From assembly GCA_027001105.1 (NCBI GenBank), contig JALTMZ010000085.1, positions 1 to 5,854 on the forward strand: a stretch of DNA of 5,854 nucleotides. The letters run 5' to 3'. Shown here piece after piece: positions 1-5,760 of this stretch (the first letter of the stretch is position 1; each line of letters starts with the position of its first letter). Under the pieces are notes generated by a model. It was not told where the DNA came from, did not search any database, and saw only the letters and a program-made list of their open reading frames with translations. The stretch is from Thermococcus sp. GTDB taxonomy: Archaea; Methanobacteriota_B; Thermococci; Thermococcales; Thermococcaceae. The translations under genes were made by a program, and so were the position numbers.

Positions 1-956
1 AATCCAAAGTATAAAGCTGAAATTACAAAAGCTAAAATCAGAACAGCACCTTTCTTTGCCTCAGCTACAAATCTCCAAAAGTAGGGATTGCCGAAAAAGG
101 CTGAGAATAATCCAACTATAGCAACATCACATACTGCGGCAATGAGAGAGCTTATCTTTCTCCATATCCGATTTGGCTCAAGAGCAAGAATTTCTCTTTT
201 TCTATGCCCATCGTACGCTATAAAGTATGTTCCGCCCTCTATGTCATAATAAACTTTCCAGAGTGGATAAAATACGAGTATCATATCCTCGACCTTGCCG
301 CTAAAATTGAAGGATACCAGCTTCCCTTCTTCTGGAACATGGTAAGCCTTTGCCATGTCAGAAGCGCTATCCAGTGCAACTTCTTTAGCTTCACTTATTC
401 CAAATTCAACATTAAGAAACTCAAGTTTGAGGCTTTCCCATTTCTCTATACTTAGATTCTTTAAAGGTTGCAGCTGGATTTTTGAGCCCAAGGTTTCTAT
501 CATATTTTGGGAGATTATGTAGCCCTTTTGAAGCTTTTTTGTGAGCTCTTCAACCGCAATGTCGTAAACTCCCCTCCTACCTGAAATGCACACGATATAG
601 TGGTCATCAATATCTTTAAACTTAATGACAGCTTCCTCTTTACCATTTCTCTCTTCATGAGTTTCGTATTGCACATAACCCCAAGCACGAACCTTAGCAA
701 ACCATAGAGGAATATAGGCACCTTCAATTTTAACAACTTGAATTTTGCTTCTAAGTCCAATGAAATCTTTATCTTTTCTCATGCGCTCCCAGAAAAGTCT
801 CAAAATCTCCTTCTTAGGTACGCTATCAACAAAGTAAACATTTCCTTTCTCAAAAAGCTCATCATAAGCATTTGGGAATCCACAGTAAGGGCATACAATG
901 ATTATATCTTCAGGTGTGGGCTCAAGAGGCGCACCGCAGTTCTTGCACTTGAGCAC
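1..956 (-). CDS. Zinc-ribbon membrane protein, partial (C-terminus beyond window)
   Basis: This reading frame has no stop from a GTG at 954-956 to the window edge, giving 318 codons. The GTG start was chosen because a GGTGGT ribosome-binding site lies 10 nt upstream (967-972) and the zinc ribbon then begins at residue 4. An earlier in-frame GTG at 969-971 overlaps that site. Residues 4-25 form a C-x2-C-x14-C-x2-C zinc ribbon (CKNCG and CPYCG knuckles). A long soluble alpha/beta-looking stretch follows (about 30-265), then two hydrophobic segments at about 268-290 and 303-318. The second runs off the window, so there may be more membrane helices. The topology suggests a protein anchored at its C-terminal side, with the ribbon probably cytoplasmic. 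I do not recognise the family; it resembles the many conserved archaeal zinc-ribbon membrane proteins of unknown function. It has its own promoter just upstream. Confidence 0.82.
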   Translation of the reverse strand, partial: MLKCKNCGAPLEPTPEDIIIVCPYCGFPNAYDELFEKGNVYFVDSVPKKEILRLFWERMRKDKDFIGLRSKIQVVKIEGAYIPLWFAKVRAWGYVQYETHEERNGKEEAVIKFKDIDDHYIVCISGRRGVYDIAVEELTKKLQKGYIISQNMIETLGSKIQLQPLKNLSIEKWESLKLEFLNVEFGISEAKEVALDSASDMAKAYHVPEEGKLVSFNFSGKVEDMILVFYPLWKVYYDIEGGTYFIAYDGHRKREILALEPNRIWRKISSLIAAVCDVAIVGLFSAFFGNPYFWRFVAEAKKGAVLILAFVISALYFG

Positions 957-993
957 TTGAATAATTACCACCAGAAAAGATAATGAAGGCAAA

Positions 994-1007
994 CTTAAAA
1001 GTTTTTC
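994..1007 (-). promoter_or_regulatory. BRE/TATA promoter of the zinc-ribbon gene
   Basis: Read on the minus strand, CGAAAAA (BRE-like, purine-rich) is followed by CTTTTAAG as the TATA box (994-1001). A start about 25 nt downstream would fall near 972, leaving a leader of roughly 16 nt that contains the GGTGGT site. The box lies directly after the predicted C/D sRNA, so the zinc-ribbon gene could also be reached by read-through from the sRNA promoter. Confidence 0.55.
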
Positions 1008-1008
1008 G

Positions 1009-1067
1009 AGGCTCAGCTTTACCGGTTAGGGCATCAATACCCCAAAGGCCAATCTACATCATCGCCT
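1009..1067 (-). ncRNA. Predicted C/D box guide sRNA (2'-O-methylation guide)
   Basis: Read on the minus strand, the parts appear in the right order and spacing for an archaeal C/D sRNA. They are a terminal stem strand AGGC (1064-1067), one bulged base (1063), box C ATGATGT (1056-1062), a first guide of 12 nt (1044-1055), a degenerate D' region (about 1040-1043), box C' TTGATGC (1031-1037), a second guide of 14 nt (1017-1030), box D CTGA (1013-1016) and the second stem strand GCCT (1009-1012). AGGC pairs with GCCT directly against box D, leaving a three-base G-A-T bulge and the tandem G-A pairs of a kink-turn that L7Ae binds. By the N+5 rule of the family, the D guide CCTAACCGGTAAAG would direct methylation of an A in a target reading CUUUACCGGUUAGG. 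I cannot name the target RNA. Box C departs from RUGAUGA only at its last base, which lies outside the core kink-turn pairs. A TATA box 25 nt upstream supports independent transcription. Confidence 0.8.
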
Positions 1068-1087
1068 GAACATACATTGAAGGAGAA

Positions 1088-1101
1088 GTTTAAAAATGTT
1101 A
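1088..1101 (-). promoter_or_regulatory. TATA promoter of the C/D sRNA
   Basis: The minus strand reads TTTAACATTTTTAAAC, with TTTTTAAAC (1088-1096) as the TATA element. Its centre lies about 25 nt before position 1067, where the terminal stem of the sRNA begins. That is the normal archaeal TATA-to-start distance. The element lies just past the queE stop codon. Confidence 0.6.
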
Positions 1102-1103
1102 AA

Positions 1104-1871
1104 TCACAAAACATTCAAGTACTTATGAACCTGAAAGCTTAGCCCAACGTTTTCTCTTCCTAAGATTTTAGCAGCAGCTCTATAAAACTCCATCAGCTGT
1201 TTTTGGGAGATATCAATTGGTTCCTTTGGCTGAATTGCAAGAGGAGCGATGCCTCTGAGGAGGGAAGCATACCATTCTATGTTTTCAAGCTTGGTGTCTT
1301 TTGTAACCACAAGCTTAGCATAAACCTTTGCACCAGCCTTCCTTAAGATTTTAATGCTCTCAACTTCCCTCATCACTAAATCTCTCCATGCACCCGTTGC
1401 TCTTGCGCTCTCATCCTTTATGTCAACGCTTGCGTAATCGACGAGATGGGCAATCTCAGCAATCTTCTCTGGAAAACCTCCGTGGGTTTCGAGAAAGTTC
1501 TTAAAGCCGAGTTCACTCGATTTTTCCATTAGTGCTTTCAAAGGTTTAATTTGTAGAGTTGGTTCTCCCCCAGTGTAGCTGATCGAATGGACGTCTCCTG
1601 TATCGAGGCTCAAGATAGCATCAACAACATCATCTAAGCTGGCTGGATTGGGTTTATATCCAAATTTTCCAGAAAAAGGCTCAATCTCGTAGCGCCACTG
1701 TAGGACTTTTGAGGCTTCTATAAACTGCCTTGAGTCGCACCACACACATCTAAGGTTGCAGCCAGCAAATCTGACAAAAATCTGTCTTCTACCAAAAGCT
1801 GACCCCTCCACACTCCCGCCTTCGCCCTGCCAGCTATTAAAGATCTCAGCTAAAATAAGCCTATAGCTCAA
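1104..1871 (-). CDS. queE: 7-carboxy-7-deazaguanine synthase QueE (radical SAM)
   Basis: QueE converts 6-carboxy-5,6,7,8-tetrahydropterin to 7-carboxy-7-deazaguanine using S-adenosylmethionine and a [4Fe-4S] cluster. In archaea this feeds preQ0 for archaeosine in the tRNA D-loop. Diagnostic features in the 255 residues are the N-terminal EIFNSWQGEG (9-18), the cluster cysteines C38-x3-C42-x2-C45 within GCNLRCVWCD, the SAM-binding GGEPTLQ (101-107), an ETHGG motif (128-132), the SVDIKDE segment (148-154), and a C-terminal QVHK typical of QueE. The start is TTG. An in-frame TGA lies three codons upstream (1878-1880), no ATG or GTG precedes the conserved N-terminus, and GGTGA (1878-1882) sits 6 nt before the TTG. 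The first 11 bases overlap the preceding gene, so translation is probably coupled. It is the last gene of a three-gene operon. No other deazaguanine gene is visible. Confidence 0.95.
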   Translation of the reverse strand: MSYRLILAEIFNSWQGEGGSVEGSAFGRRQIFVRFAGCNLRCVWCDSRQFIEASKVLQWRYEIEPFSGKFGYKPNPASLDDVVDAILSLDTGDVHSISYTGGEPTLQIKPLKALMEKSSELGFKNFLETHGGFPEKIAEIAHLVDYASVDIKDESARATGAWRDLVMREVESIKILRKAGAKVYAKLVVTKDTKLENIEWYASLLRGIAPLAIQPKEPIDISQKQLMEFYRAAAKILGRENVGLSFQVHKYLNVL

Positions 1872-2109
1872 TTCCCTTCACCTTATCGCTCACATAGCCC
1901 TCAAGAATTTCAACTCTAACCTCTCTCTGTTCTCCAGTTAAATCTGCCATCAGCCTCACCGCATTTGCATAGTCCCACAACCTCCTCTTTGCATCTTCGT
2001 CGATTGCCTCACACATTACTATGATCTCTTTTGCATTTTTCCTGCTCGCAATCTCAACTACCCTCATTGCATCACTAACTGTGAAGAGCCCTTTCTTTTT
2101 GAACAGCAT
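1861..2109 (-). CDS. Conserved-looking hypothetical protein, 82 aa
   Basis: This is a small basic-then-acidic protein with no transmembrane segment and no cysteine pair. Its pattern suggests a compact alpha/beta fold: an N-terminal lysine-rich stretch, a helix around DAMRVVEIASRKN, a strand KEIIVMCEAI, a helix around DEDAKRRLWDYANAVRLM, and a strand REVRVEILEGYV. I chose the ATG at 2107-2109 over the GTG at 2116-2118, which would add three residues. GAGGTGG (2115-2121) is placed correctly for the ATG, and the GTG lies inside that site. The ribosome-binding site overlaps the TGA of the upstream gene (10-nt gap), and the 3' end overlaps the queE start by 11 nt. It is therefore co-transcribed and probably translationally coupled with both neighbours. 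I do not recognise the family and infer no function beyond linkage to queE. Confidence 0.8.
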   Translation of the reverse strand: MLFKKKGLFTVSDAMRVVEIASRKNAKEIIVMCEAIDEDAKRRLWDYANAVRLMADLTGEQREVRVEILEGYVSDKVKGIEL

Positions 2110-2119
2110 GAAACCCACC

Positions 2120-2623
2120 TCAAACGTACTTCATTAAAAGCCTCACGGCTTCTTCCAAAACTTCTCTATCTTCAGCGTCCACTACCCGGTCAAGATAATG
2201 GAGTGCCTTAATATTTAAAATTAGGTATGCCTCATCTCTATTTAAGCCTAAGTCATATGCCTCATAGAACACAATTTCCCGCTCCAATGCTTCATTGAGC
2301 ATCTTAATGAAATAATCAATTTCCTCAACGCTTAAATCACTCCAACGACTTTCAATTTCATCAAAATACCTCTCTAAAATTCTCAAGGTTCCATAATCAA
2401 CTTTAAGCGTGCCCTCAATGTACGGAAACTCTCCAATGCGGAATATCTTTATCCCCTCATCATCCTGAATTCCCACATAGTCCCACAGAAGAAACCCTTC
2501 AATAACATTCCCTCCTCCATAGCGGCTTGTTAAGTATGTGAAGCGTTCCATGATATTTTCCATATCTGCCAAAAACTCCTCCTCATCCTCAAATCGCACA
2601 ATTTTACTTATCGTTCCGCTCAT
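2120..2623 (-). CDS. Hypothetical acidic soluble protein, 167 aa, first gene of queE operon
   Basis: The product is strongly acidic, has no cysteine, no signal peptide and no membrane segment, and looks cytoplasmic. Residues 1-30 hold a charged helix (FEDEEEFLADMENIMERF). Residues about 35-75 look beta-rich (NVIEGFLLWDYVGIQ, KIFRIGEFPYIEGTLKVDY). The rest is mostly helical, including a long amphipathic stretch (IDYFIKMLNEALEREIVFYE) and a C-terminal helix DREVLEEAVRLLMKYV. The ATG at 2621-2623 is preceded by GGTG (2630-2633) with 6-nt spacing and by a TATA box about 40 nt upstream. I do not recognise the family; it has the look of a lineage-restricted Thermococcales protein. Its position as promoter-proximal gene of a tight operon with queE is the only functional clue. 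Confidence 0.82.
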   Translation of the reverse strand: MSGTISKIVRFEDEEEFLADMENIMERFTYLTSRYGGGNVIEGFLLWDYVGIQDDEGIKIFRIGEFPYIEGTLKVDYGTLRILERYFDEIESRWSDLSVEEIDYFIKMLNEALEREIVFYEAYDLGLNRDEAYLILNIKALHYLDRVVDAEDREVLEEAVRLLMKYV

Positions 2624-2660
2624 TACTCACACCCGCTGTATATTCCATGCAGGGTTAACG

Positions 2661-2674
2661 GTTATAAGCCTTTG
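2661..2674 (-). promoter_or_regulatory. BRE/TATA promoter of the three-gene queE operon
   Basis: Read on the minus strand, CAAAG is followed by GCTTATAAC. The TATA box (2661-2669) is centred about 42 nt before the ATG at 2623, so a transcript would begin near 2640 with a leader of about 17 nt carrying the GGTG site. The core TTATAA is self-complementary. The same element is also placed about 25 nt before position 2691, where the GC-rich structured block begins on the plus strand, so it could fire in both directions. Confidence 0.6.
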
Positions 2675-2690
2675 GCTCCTACATTATTAT

Positions 2691-2767
2691 GCCCGAGGAG
2701 TATTGGGTTGCGATGACCTCGGGACCCCCAGGGGGGCGACATCTTTAATGCCCCCCAAATTTCCCCC
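2691..2767. ncRNA. Candidate structured RNA: GC-rich intergenic block of inverted repeats, strand and class unresolved
   Basis: In AT-rich surroundings this 77-bp noncoding block is dominated by G and C runs. CCCGAGG (2692-2698) can pair with CCTCGGG (2717-2723) across an 18-nt loop. GGGGGGC (2731-2737) can pair with GCCCCCC (2750-2756) across a 12-nt loop. CCCCC (2725-2729) and CCCCC (2763-2767) are competing partners for the same G-run, so alternative folds are possible. GC-rich islands in AT-rich hyperthermophile genomes are a known mark of noncoding RNA genes. On the plus strand, a TATA-like GTTATAAG centre lies 25 nt before 2691, and an ACA (2739-2741) follows GGGC, which can pair with the first GCCC, loosely recalling an H/ACA hairpin. 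A kink-turn could not be fitted convincingly. On the minus strand it would be an independent RNA or a long leader. No open frame here looks coding. Confidence 0.4.
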
Positions 2768-2790
2768 ACTCCAGAAAGACTAAAGGGTTT

Positions 2791-2804
2791 AGAAAAGAGA
2801 AAAG
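2791..2804 (-). terminator. T-rich terminator after the cupin gene
   Basis: The minus strand reads CTTTTCTCTTTTCT within 20 nt of the cupin stop codon. Archaeal RNA polymerase terminates at such pyrimidine/T tracts without needing a hairpin. The T runs are only four long each, so the call is modest. Confidence 0.4.
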
Positions 2805-2810
2805 ATGAGT

Positions 2811-3131
2811 TCATTCCTCCTTTATCATTACTAAGAGCATCTTGAACTTGTCTACCGCCTTTAAAGCGTGAGGTTCGTTGGCTGGCATCACTATCATGTC
2901 TCCTTCTTCGAGGTAATAGGATCTCCCTGAAATCACAACTTCAGCTTTGCCCTCTAAGATATAAACAAGTGCATCAAAAGGAGCAGTATGTTCGCTCAAT
3001 CCTTGATCCTTATCGAACGCAAAAATCGTTACTGTGCCGGTTTTCTTATCTATTATGGTTCTACTCACCACTGCACCTTCCTGATACTCCACCATATCCT
3101 TCAGCTTTTTAACTTCTGGGTGTGCATTCAT
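2811..3131 (-). CDS. Small single-domain cupin protein
   Basis: This 106-residue protein is one cupin beta-barrel, the usual length for a stand-alone member. Motif 1 reads GLSEHTAPFDALVYILEG (44-61) and motif 2 reads GDMIVMPANEPHAL (77-90). The typical metal ligands are only partly kept. H48 and H88 are present, but the second histidine of the HxH pair is A50, and the usual glutamate may be replaced by D53 or by E47 before H48. The SEHTAPFDA form is, from memory, common in small cupins of anaerobic bacteria and archaea whose substrate is unknown. It is probably a soluble binding or sensor-like protein, or a metal enzyme with altered ligands. The ATG start is supported by GGTGA (3138-3142) with 6-nt spacing. 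It is divergent from topA and followed by a T-rich stretch, so it is likely monocistronic. Confidence 0.9.
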   Translation of the reverse strand: MNAHPEVKKLKDMVEYQEGAVVSRTIIDKKTGTVTIFAFDKDQGLSEHTAPFDALVYILEGKAEVVISGRSYYLEEGDMIVMPANEPHALKAVDKFKMLLVMIKEE

Positions 3132-3162
3132 TTGAGGTCACCTTTATAAACCTCTCCGGGAA

Positions 3163-3176
3163 CATATAAATACCCT
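3163..3176 (-). promoter_or_regulatory. TATA promoter of the cupin gene
   Basis: On the minus strand GGGTATTTATATG gives a TATA box at about 3163-3171, centred 36 nt before the ATG at 3131 and predicting a start near 3142. A second AT-rich motif, TTTATAAAGG (3140-3149), is too close to the start to be the functional TATA box if the GGTGA site is to be transcribed. This lies in the 94-bp region shared with the divergent topA gene. Confidence 0.45.
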
Positions 3177-3186
3177 GCGCCACACA

Positions 3187-3198
3187 GTATTTTAATAT
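3187..3198 (+). promoter_or_regulatory. TATA promoter of topA
   Basis: The plus strand reads CAGTATTTTAATATCC, with TATTTTAATA as the TATA element. It is centred about 33 nt before the ATG at 3226, predicting a very short leader that just includes the AAGGTG site (3215-3220). The alternative CATATAAATACC at 3163-3174 would give a leader of about 34 nt and would overlap the cupin promoter. Confidence 0.45.
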
Positions 3199-3225
3199 CC
3201 CTTTCAACTGTCTCAAGGTGTTACT

Positions 3226-5382
3226 ATGGTCACCCTGATCATAGCAGAAAAGCCGAATGTAGCGAAAAAGATTGCATATGCTCTTGCTGAAAGGAGACCA
3301 ATAAGAAAAACACTTTATGGAGTTCCCTATTATGAATTAATCCGTGATGGAAAGAAGATTATCGTAGCTCCGGCAGTTGGTCATCTCTATACATTGGCTC
3401 CGAAAACCAAAACATATGGCTATCCAATTTTTGATATTGAATGGGTTCCAGTCTATGTTGCTGAAAAAGGTAAGAGTTATGCAAAAGATTACATCAAAGC
3501 TTTGAGAGAGCTTGCAAAAAGAGCTGACGAATTTATTATTGCTTGTGATTATGATACTGAAGGTGAGGTAATTGGTTATACAGCACTAAAATACGCCTGT
3601 GGTATTGATCCAAAGAAAGCAAAGCGTATGAAGTTCTCCGCATTAACTAAGCGGGACATCCTCAAGGCGTGGTACAACCTTGAGCCGACAATAAACTTTG
3701 GAATGGCAGATGCTGGAATAGCCAGGCATGTTCTTGATTGGTATTGGGGTGTCAACCTTTCGAGAGCTCTAACACACGCCATAAAGCGTGCAAGTGGCAA
3801 ATGGATGATTTTAAGTACGGGTAGAGTCCAAGGGCCTACGCTCAAGTTCTTAGTTGAGCGGGAAAAGGAAATTGCAAACTTCAAGCCAACCCCATACTGG
3901 GTCATAAAGATGATTTTGGAGAAAAACGGGAAGCAGTATACAGCTACTTACGAAAAAGAGCGCATCTTAGATGAGGAAGAAGCAAAGCGTATTGTTCAAG
4001 AGGCTAAGAAAGGGCCAGCTTTTGTCGAGAAAGTTGAAGTCAAACAGCAAAGGAGAAATCCCCCCCATCCATTTGACTTGGGAACACTCCAGAGAGAAGC
4101 TTACTCTGCTTTTGGTTATTCTCCAAAGAAGACCTTAGACATTGCACAAAGGCTGTATGAAATGGGAATCTGCTCATATCCACGTACAAGCTCTCAGAAG
4201 CTCCCTAAGAATCTAAACTACAAATACATAATTCAAAGCCTCGCAAAGATCCCTGAATATAAACCTTTTGCCCATGAGCTTTTGGGTAAACCTCAGCTAA
4301 AACCAGTTGAGGGGTCAAAAGATGATCCAGCTCATCCAGCAATTTACCCCACCGGTGAATTACCTAAACCCGGAGAGCTAACTCAAGAGGAAAAGAACAT
4401 CTACGATTTAATAGTTAGAAGATTTTTGGCTGCATTTGCAGACCCGGCAGTTAGGGAGATTATGAAAGTCATAATAAACTCAAACAATCATCGCTTCATT
4501 TTGAGCGGAGCAAGAACAGTAAAGGAAGGCTGGCTTAAAATTTACGGTAAATATGTCAGCTTTGATGAAGTTATTTTGCCCAAGTTCAGAGAGGGAGAAG
4601 CTGTCAAGGTTATTCAAATCAAGCGTGAGAAAAAGAAGACAAAACCTCCTGCAAGGTACTCTCCAGCGAGTGTTATCAAGAAAATGGAGGATTTGGGAAT
4701 AGGAACAAAGGCAACAAGGGCACAAATTTTGGAGACACTCTACCAGAGAGGGTATATTGAAGGAAAGAAGAAAATTAAGGTAACTCCTCTTGGCATGAAG
4801 GTAATTGAGGCATTAGAAAAGAACGTGCCAGAGATTGTAAGTGTTGAGCTTACAAGAGAATTCGAAGAAAAAATGGAGGAAATTATGAAGCGGAAACTTA
4901 GCAAAGATAAAGTTATTGAAAAAGCAAAGGAACAGCTGATAAAAATTCTCAGGGAGTTTAAAGCAAAAGAGCTTGACATAGGTAGAGAACTGATGGAAAA
5001 ACTCATTGAGAGTGAAGAAAAGAAAACAAAAAAATCAAAGAAAAATACTGCTAAAGAGCTGACAACTGAGGAAGAAGCCATAAAAAAGGCTGTTGAAGGT
5101 AATGAAAAGAAAAATAATGACCCAATAATTGTGGGAAAATGTCCCAAATGTGGTGGAGATTTAGTTGTGAGATATAACAGAAAAACAGGAAAGAGGTTTG
5201 TTGGTTGTTCAAATTGGCCCAGCTGCGATGTCACATATCCCCTTCTTCAGAGGGGAAAAATAATTCCAACAGGAAGAGTTTGCCCAGAATGTGGTGCCCC
5301 GATAGTGAGGATCAGAGAAAAAAATAGAGAATACGAAATCTGTCTTGATATCAGATGCAAAAAAGATAGAAAATTTATCTAA
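3226..5382 (+). CDS. topA: DNA topoisomerase I (type IA, archaeal)
   Basis: This 718-residue enzyme nicks one DNA strand through a 5'-phosphotyrosine and relaxes negative supercoils. The TOPRIM domain opens the protein ([15 protein letters not shown], with metal-site E8) and includes the acidic triad D108-x-D110-x-E112 in CDYDTEGE. The central type IA domains carry [10 protein letters not shown] (197-206), the catalytic Y318 in [21 protein letters not shown] (367-377) and [11 protein letters not shown] (490-500). A lysine-rich linker (about 600-637) leads to two zinc ribbons: C639-x2-C642-x18-C661-x5-C667 and C686-x2-C689-x16-C706-x4-C711. The length and layout fit archaeal topoisomerase I, and no helicase domain is present, which excludes reverse gyrase. 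The ATG at 3226 has AAGGTG five bases upstream, and the conserved IIAEKP begins at residue 5. It is the only long plus-strand gene here and appears monocistronic. Its stop overlaps the convergent small membrane gene by 8 bp. Confidence 0.97.
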   Translation: MVTLIIAEKPNVAKKIAYALAERRPIRKTLYGVPYYELIRDGKKIIVAPAVGHLYTLAPKTKTYGYPIFDIEWVPVYVAEKGKSYAKDYIKALRELAKRADEFIIACDYDTEGEVIGYTALKYACGIDPKKAKRMKFSALTKRDILKAWYNLEPTINFGMADAGIARHVLDWYWGVNLSRALTHAIKRASGKWMILSTGRVQGPTLKFLVEREKEIANFKPTPYWVIKMILEKNGKQYTATYEKERILDEEEAKRIVQEAKKGPAFVEKVEVKQQRRNPPHPFDLGTLQREAYSAFGYSPKKTLDIAQRLYEMGICSYPRTSSQKLPKNLNYKYIIQSLAKIPEYKPFAHELLGKPQLKPVEGSKDDPAHPAIYPTGELPKPGELTQEEKNIYDLIVRRFLAAFADPAVREIMKVIINSNNHRFILSGARTVKEGWLKIYGKYVSFDEVILPKFREGEAVKVIQIKREKKKTKPPARYSPASVIKKMEDLGIGTKATRAQILETLYQRGYIEGKKKIKVTPLGMKVIEALEKNVPEIVSVELTREFEEKMEEIMKRKLSKDKVIEKAKEQLIKILREFKAKELDIGRELMEKLIESEEKKTKKSKKNTAKELTTEEEAIKKAVEGNEKKNNDPIIVGKCPKCGGDLVVRYNRKTGKRFVGCSNWPSCDVTYPLLQRGKIIPTGRVCPECGAPIVRIREKNREYEICLDIRCKKDRKFI

Positions 5383-5638
5383 AGATCAGCCCTATAGCCA
5401 AAAATAGACATGCCAGCCATACTAAAAGGGAAATAAACACTTCCCTTTTTTCCTCGGGATGAAAACCTATGATGAAGCCTTTTACTGAAATCCATCCGAT
5501 ATATGCGAGCATCCCTATAATTACTATGGCTATCCCAATATTTGTCAAAAACCCTGAACCTTCGGAAGCGGAAACTATGCCCTTTCCAATGAACCCGCCG
5601 ACTATGGGTAGCACAGCAAGCTTATATCCTAATCCCAT
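5375..5638 (-). CDS. Small integral membrane protein, 87 aa, three predicted helices
   Basis: The sequence is very hydrophobic, with segments at about 7-24 ([17 protein letters not shown]), 31-58 ([19 protein letters not shown] onward) and 67-86 ([20 protein letters not shown]). A short charged loop HPEEKRE (60-66) separates the last two. This suggests three membrane-spanning helices and little else. The ATG at 5636-5638 has GGAGG about seven bases upstream, and a good BRE/TATA lies 46-61 nt upstream. These local signals, and not only the open frame, support a real gene. The 3' end runs 8 bp into the end of topA on the opposite strand. I do not recognise the family; many Thermococcales genomes carry short conserved membrane proteins of unknown role. 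Confidence 0.78.
   Translation of the reverse strand: MGLGYKLAVLPIVGGFIGKGIVSASEGSGFLTNIGIAIVIIGMLAYIGWISVKGFIIGFHPEEKREVFISLLVWLACLFLAIGLIFR
5446..5451 (+). terminator. topA: Possible T-tract terminator of topA
   Basis: A run of six T lies 64 nt past the topA stop codon, inside the convergent membrane-protein gene. It is the first substantial plus-strand T tract after topA. If used, the topA transcript would have an antisense tail over the neighbour's 3' end. Confidence 0.3.
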
Positions 5639-5683
5639 TTTTAGCCCTCCAACTGCAGACCATTACTAAACTCTTATTAATTC

Positions 5684-5699
5684 TATAAAAAAAGTTTCC
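5684..5699 (-). promoter_or_regulatory. BRE/TATA promoter of the small membrane protein
   Basis: The minus strand reads GGAAAC followed by TTTTTTTATA. The box is centred about 50 nt before the ATG, predicting a start near 5663 and a leader of about 25 nt that contains the GGAGG site. Confidence 0.6.
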
Positions 5700-5727
5700 A
5701 AAATAGCAATATTCAATGGACATAGAT

Positions 5728-5749
5728 AAAAAATTTTGTAAAATAAAAA
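5728..5749 (-). terminator. T-tract terminator after the partial gene at the window end
   Basis: On the minus strand, runs of five and six T (CTTTTT at 5745-5750 and TTTTTT at 5728-5733) occur 12-35 nt after the TAA of the partial gene. They lie upstream of the next promoter. This is a typical archaeal intrinsic termination signal. Confidence 0.55.
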
Positions 5750-5760
5750 GCTGCTAAATA

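Noticed and set aside
738..983. Plus-strand open frame of 81 codons, with others at 204-455 and, on the minus strand, 515-760.
   Set aside because: All overlap the continuous minus-strand zinc-ribbon frame, which has a zinc ribbon, membrane segments, a ribosome-binding site and a promoter; the others lack such support.
2116..2118. GTG as start of the 82-aa protein, adding three residues.
   Set aside because: The GTG is part of the GAGGTGG ribosome-binding site that is correctly spaced for the ATG at 2107-2109.
2731..2756. GGGGGGC/GCCCCCC hairpin as a bacterial-type intrinsic terminator.
   Set aside because: No T tract follows the stem on either strand, and archaeal termination does not rely on such hairpins. 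A T-rich tract directly after the cupin gene already serves as a candidate.
2538..2783. Plus-strand open frame of 81 codons crossing the GC-rich block.
   Set aside because: It begins antisense inside the 167-aa gene, has no ribosome-binding site of the local GGTG type, and its composition is low-complexity serine then proline. The GC-rich block is better explained by RNA structure.
4740..5234. Minus-strand open frame of 164 codons opposite topA, with similar ones at 3576-3905 and 4480-4725.
   Set aside because: Their serine/phenylalanine-rich products are the usual antisense shadow of lysine/glutamate-rich coding DNA, and topA is unambiguous.
5469..5488. A perfect box C (ATGATGA) followed nine bases later by CTGA on the plus strand, suggesting a second C/D sRNA.
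   Set aside because: It lies antisense inside the 87-aa membrane-protein gene, has no C' or downstream box D at suitable spacing, no terminal stem and no promoter.
5469..5669. Plus-strand open frame of 66 codons opposite the small membrane protein.
   Set aside because: It is a proline/isoleucine-rich shadow. The minus-strand frame has a GGAGG site and a BRE/TATA promoter, and this one has neither.
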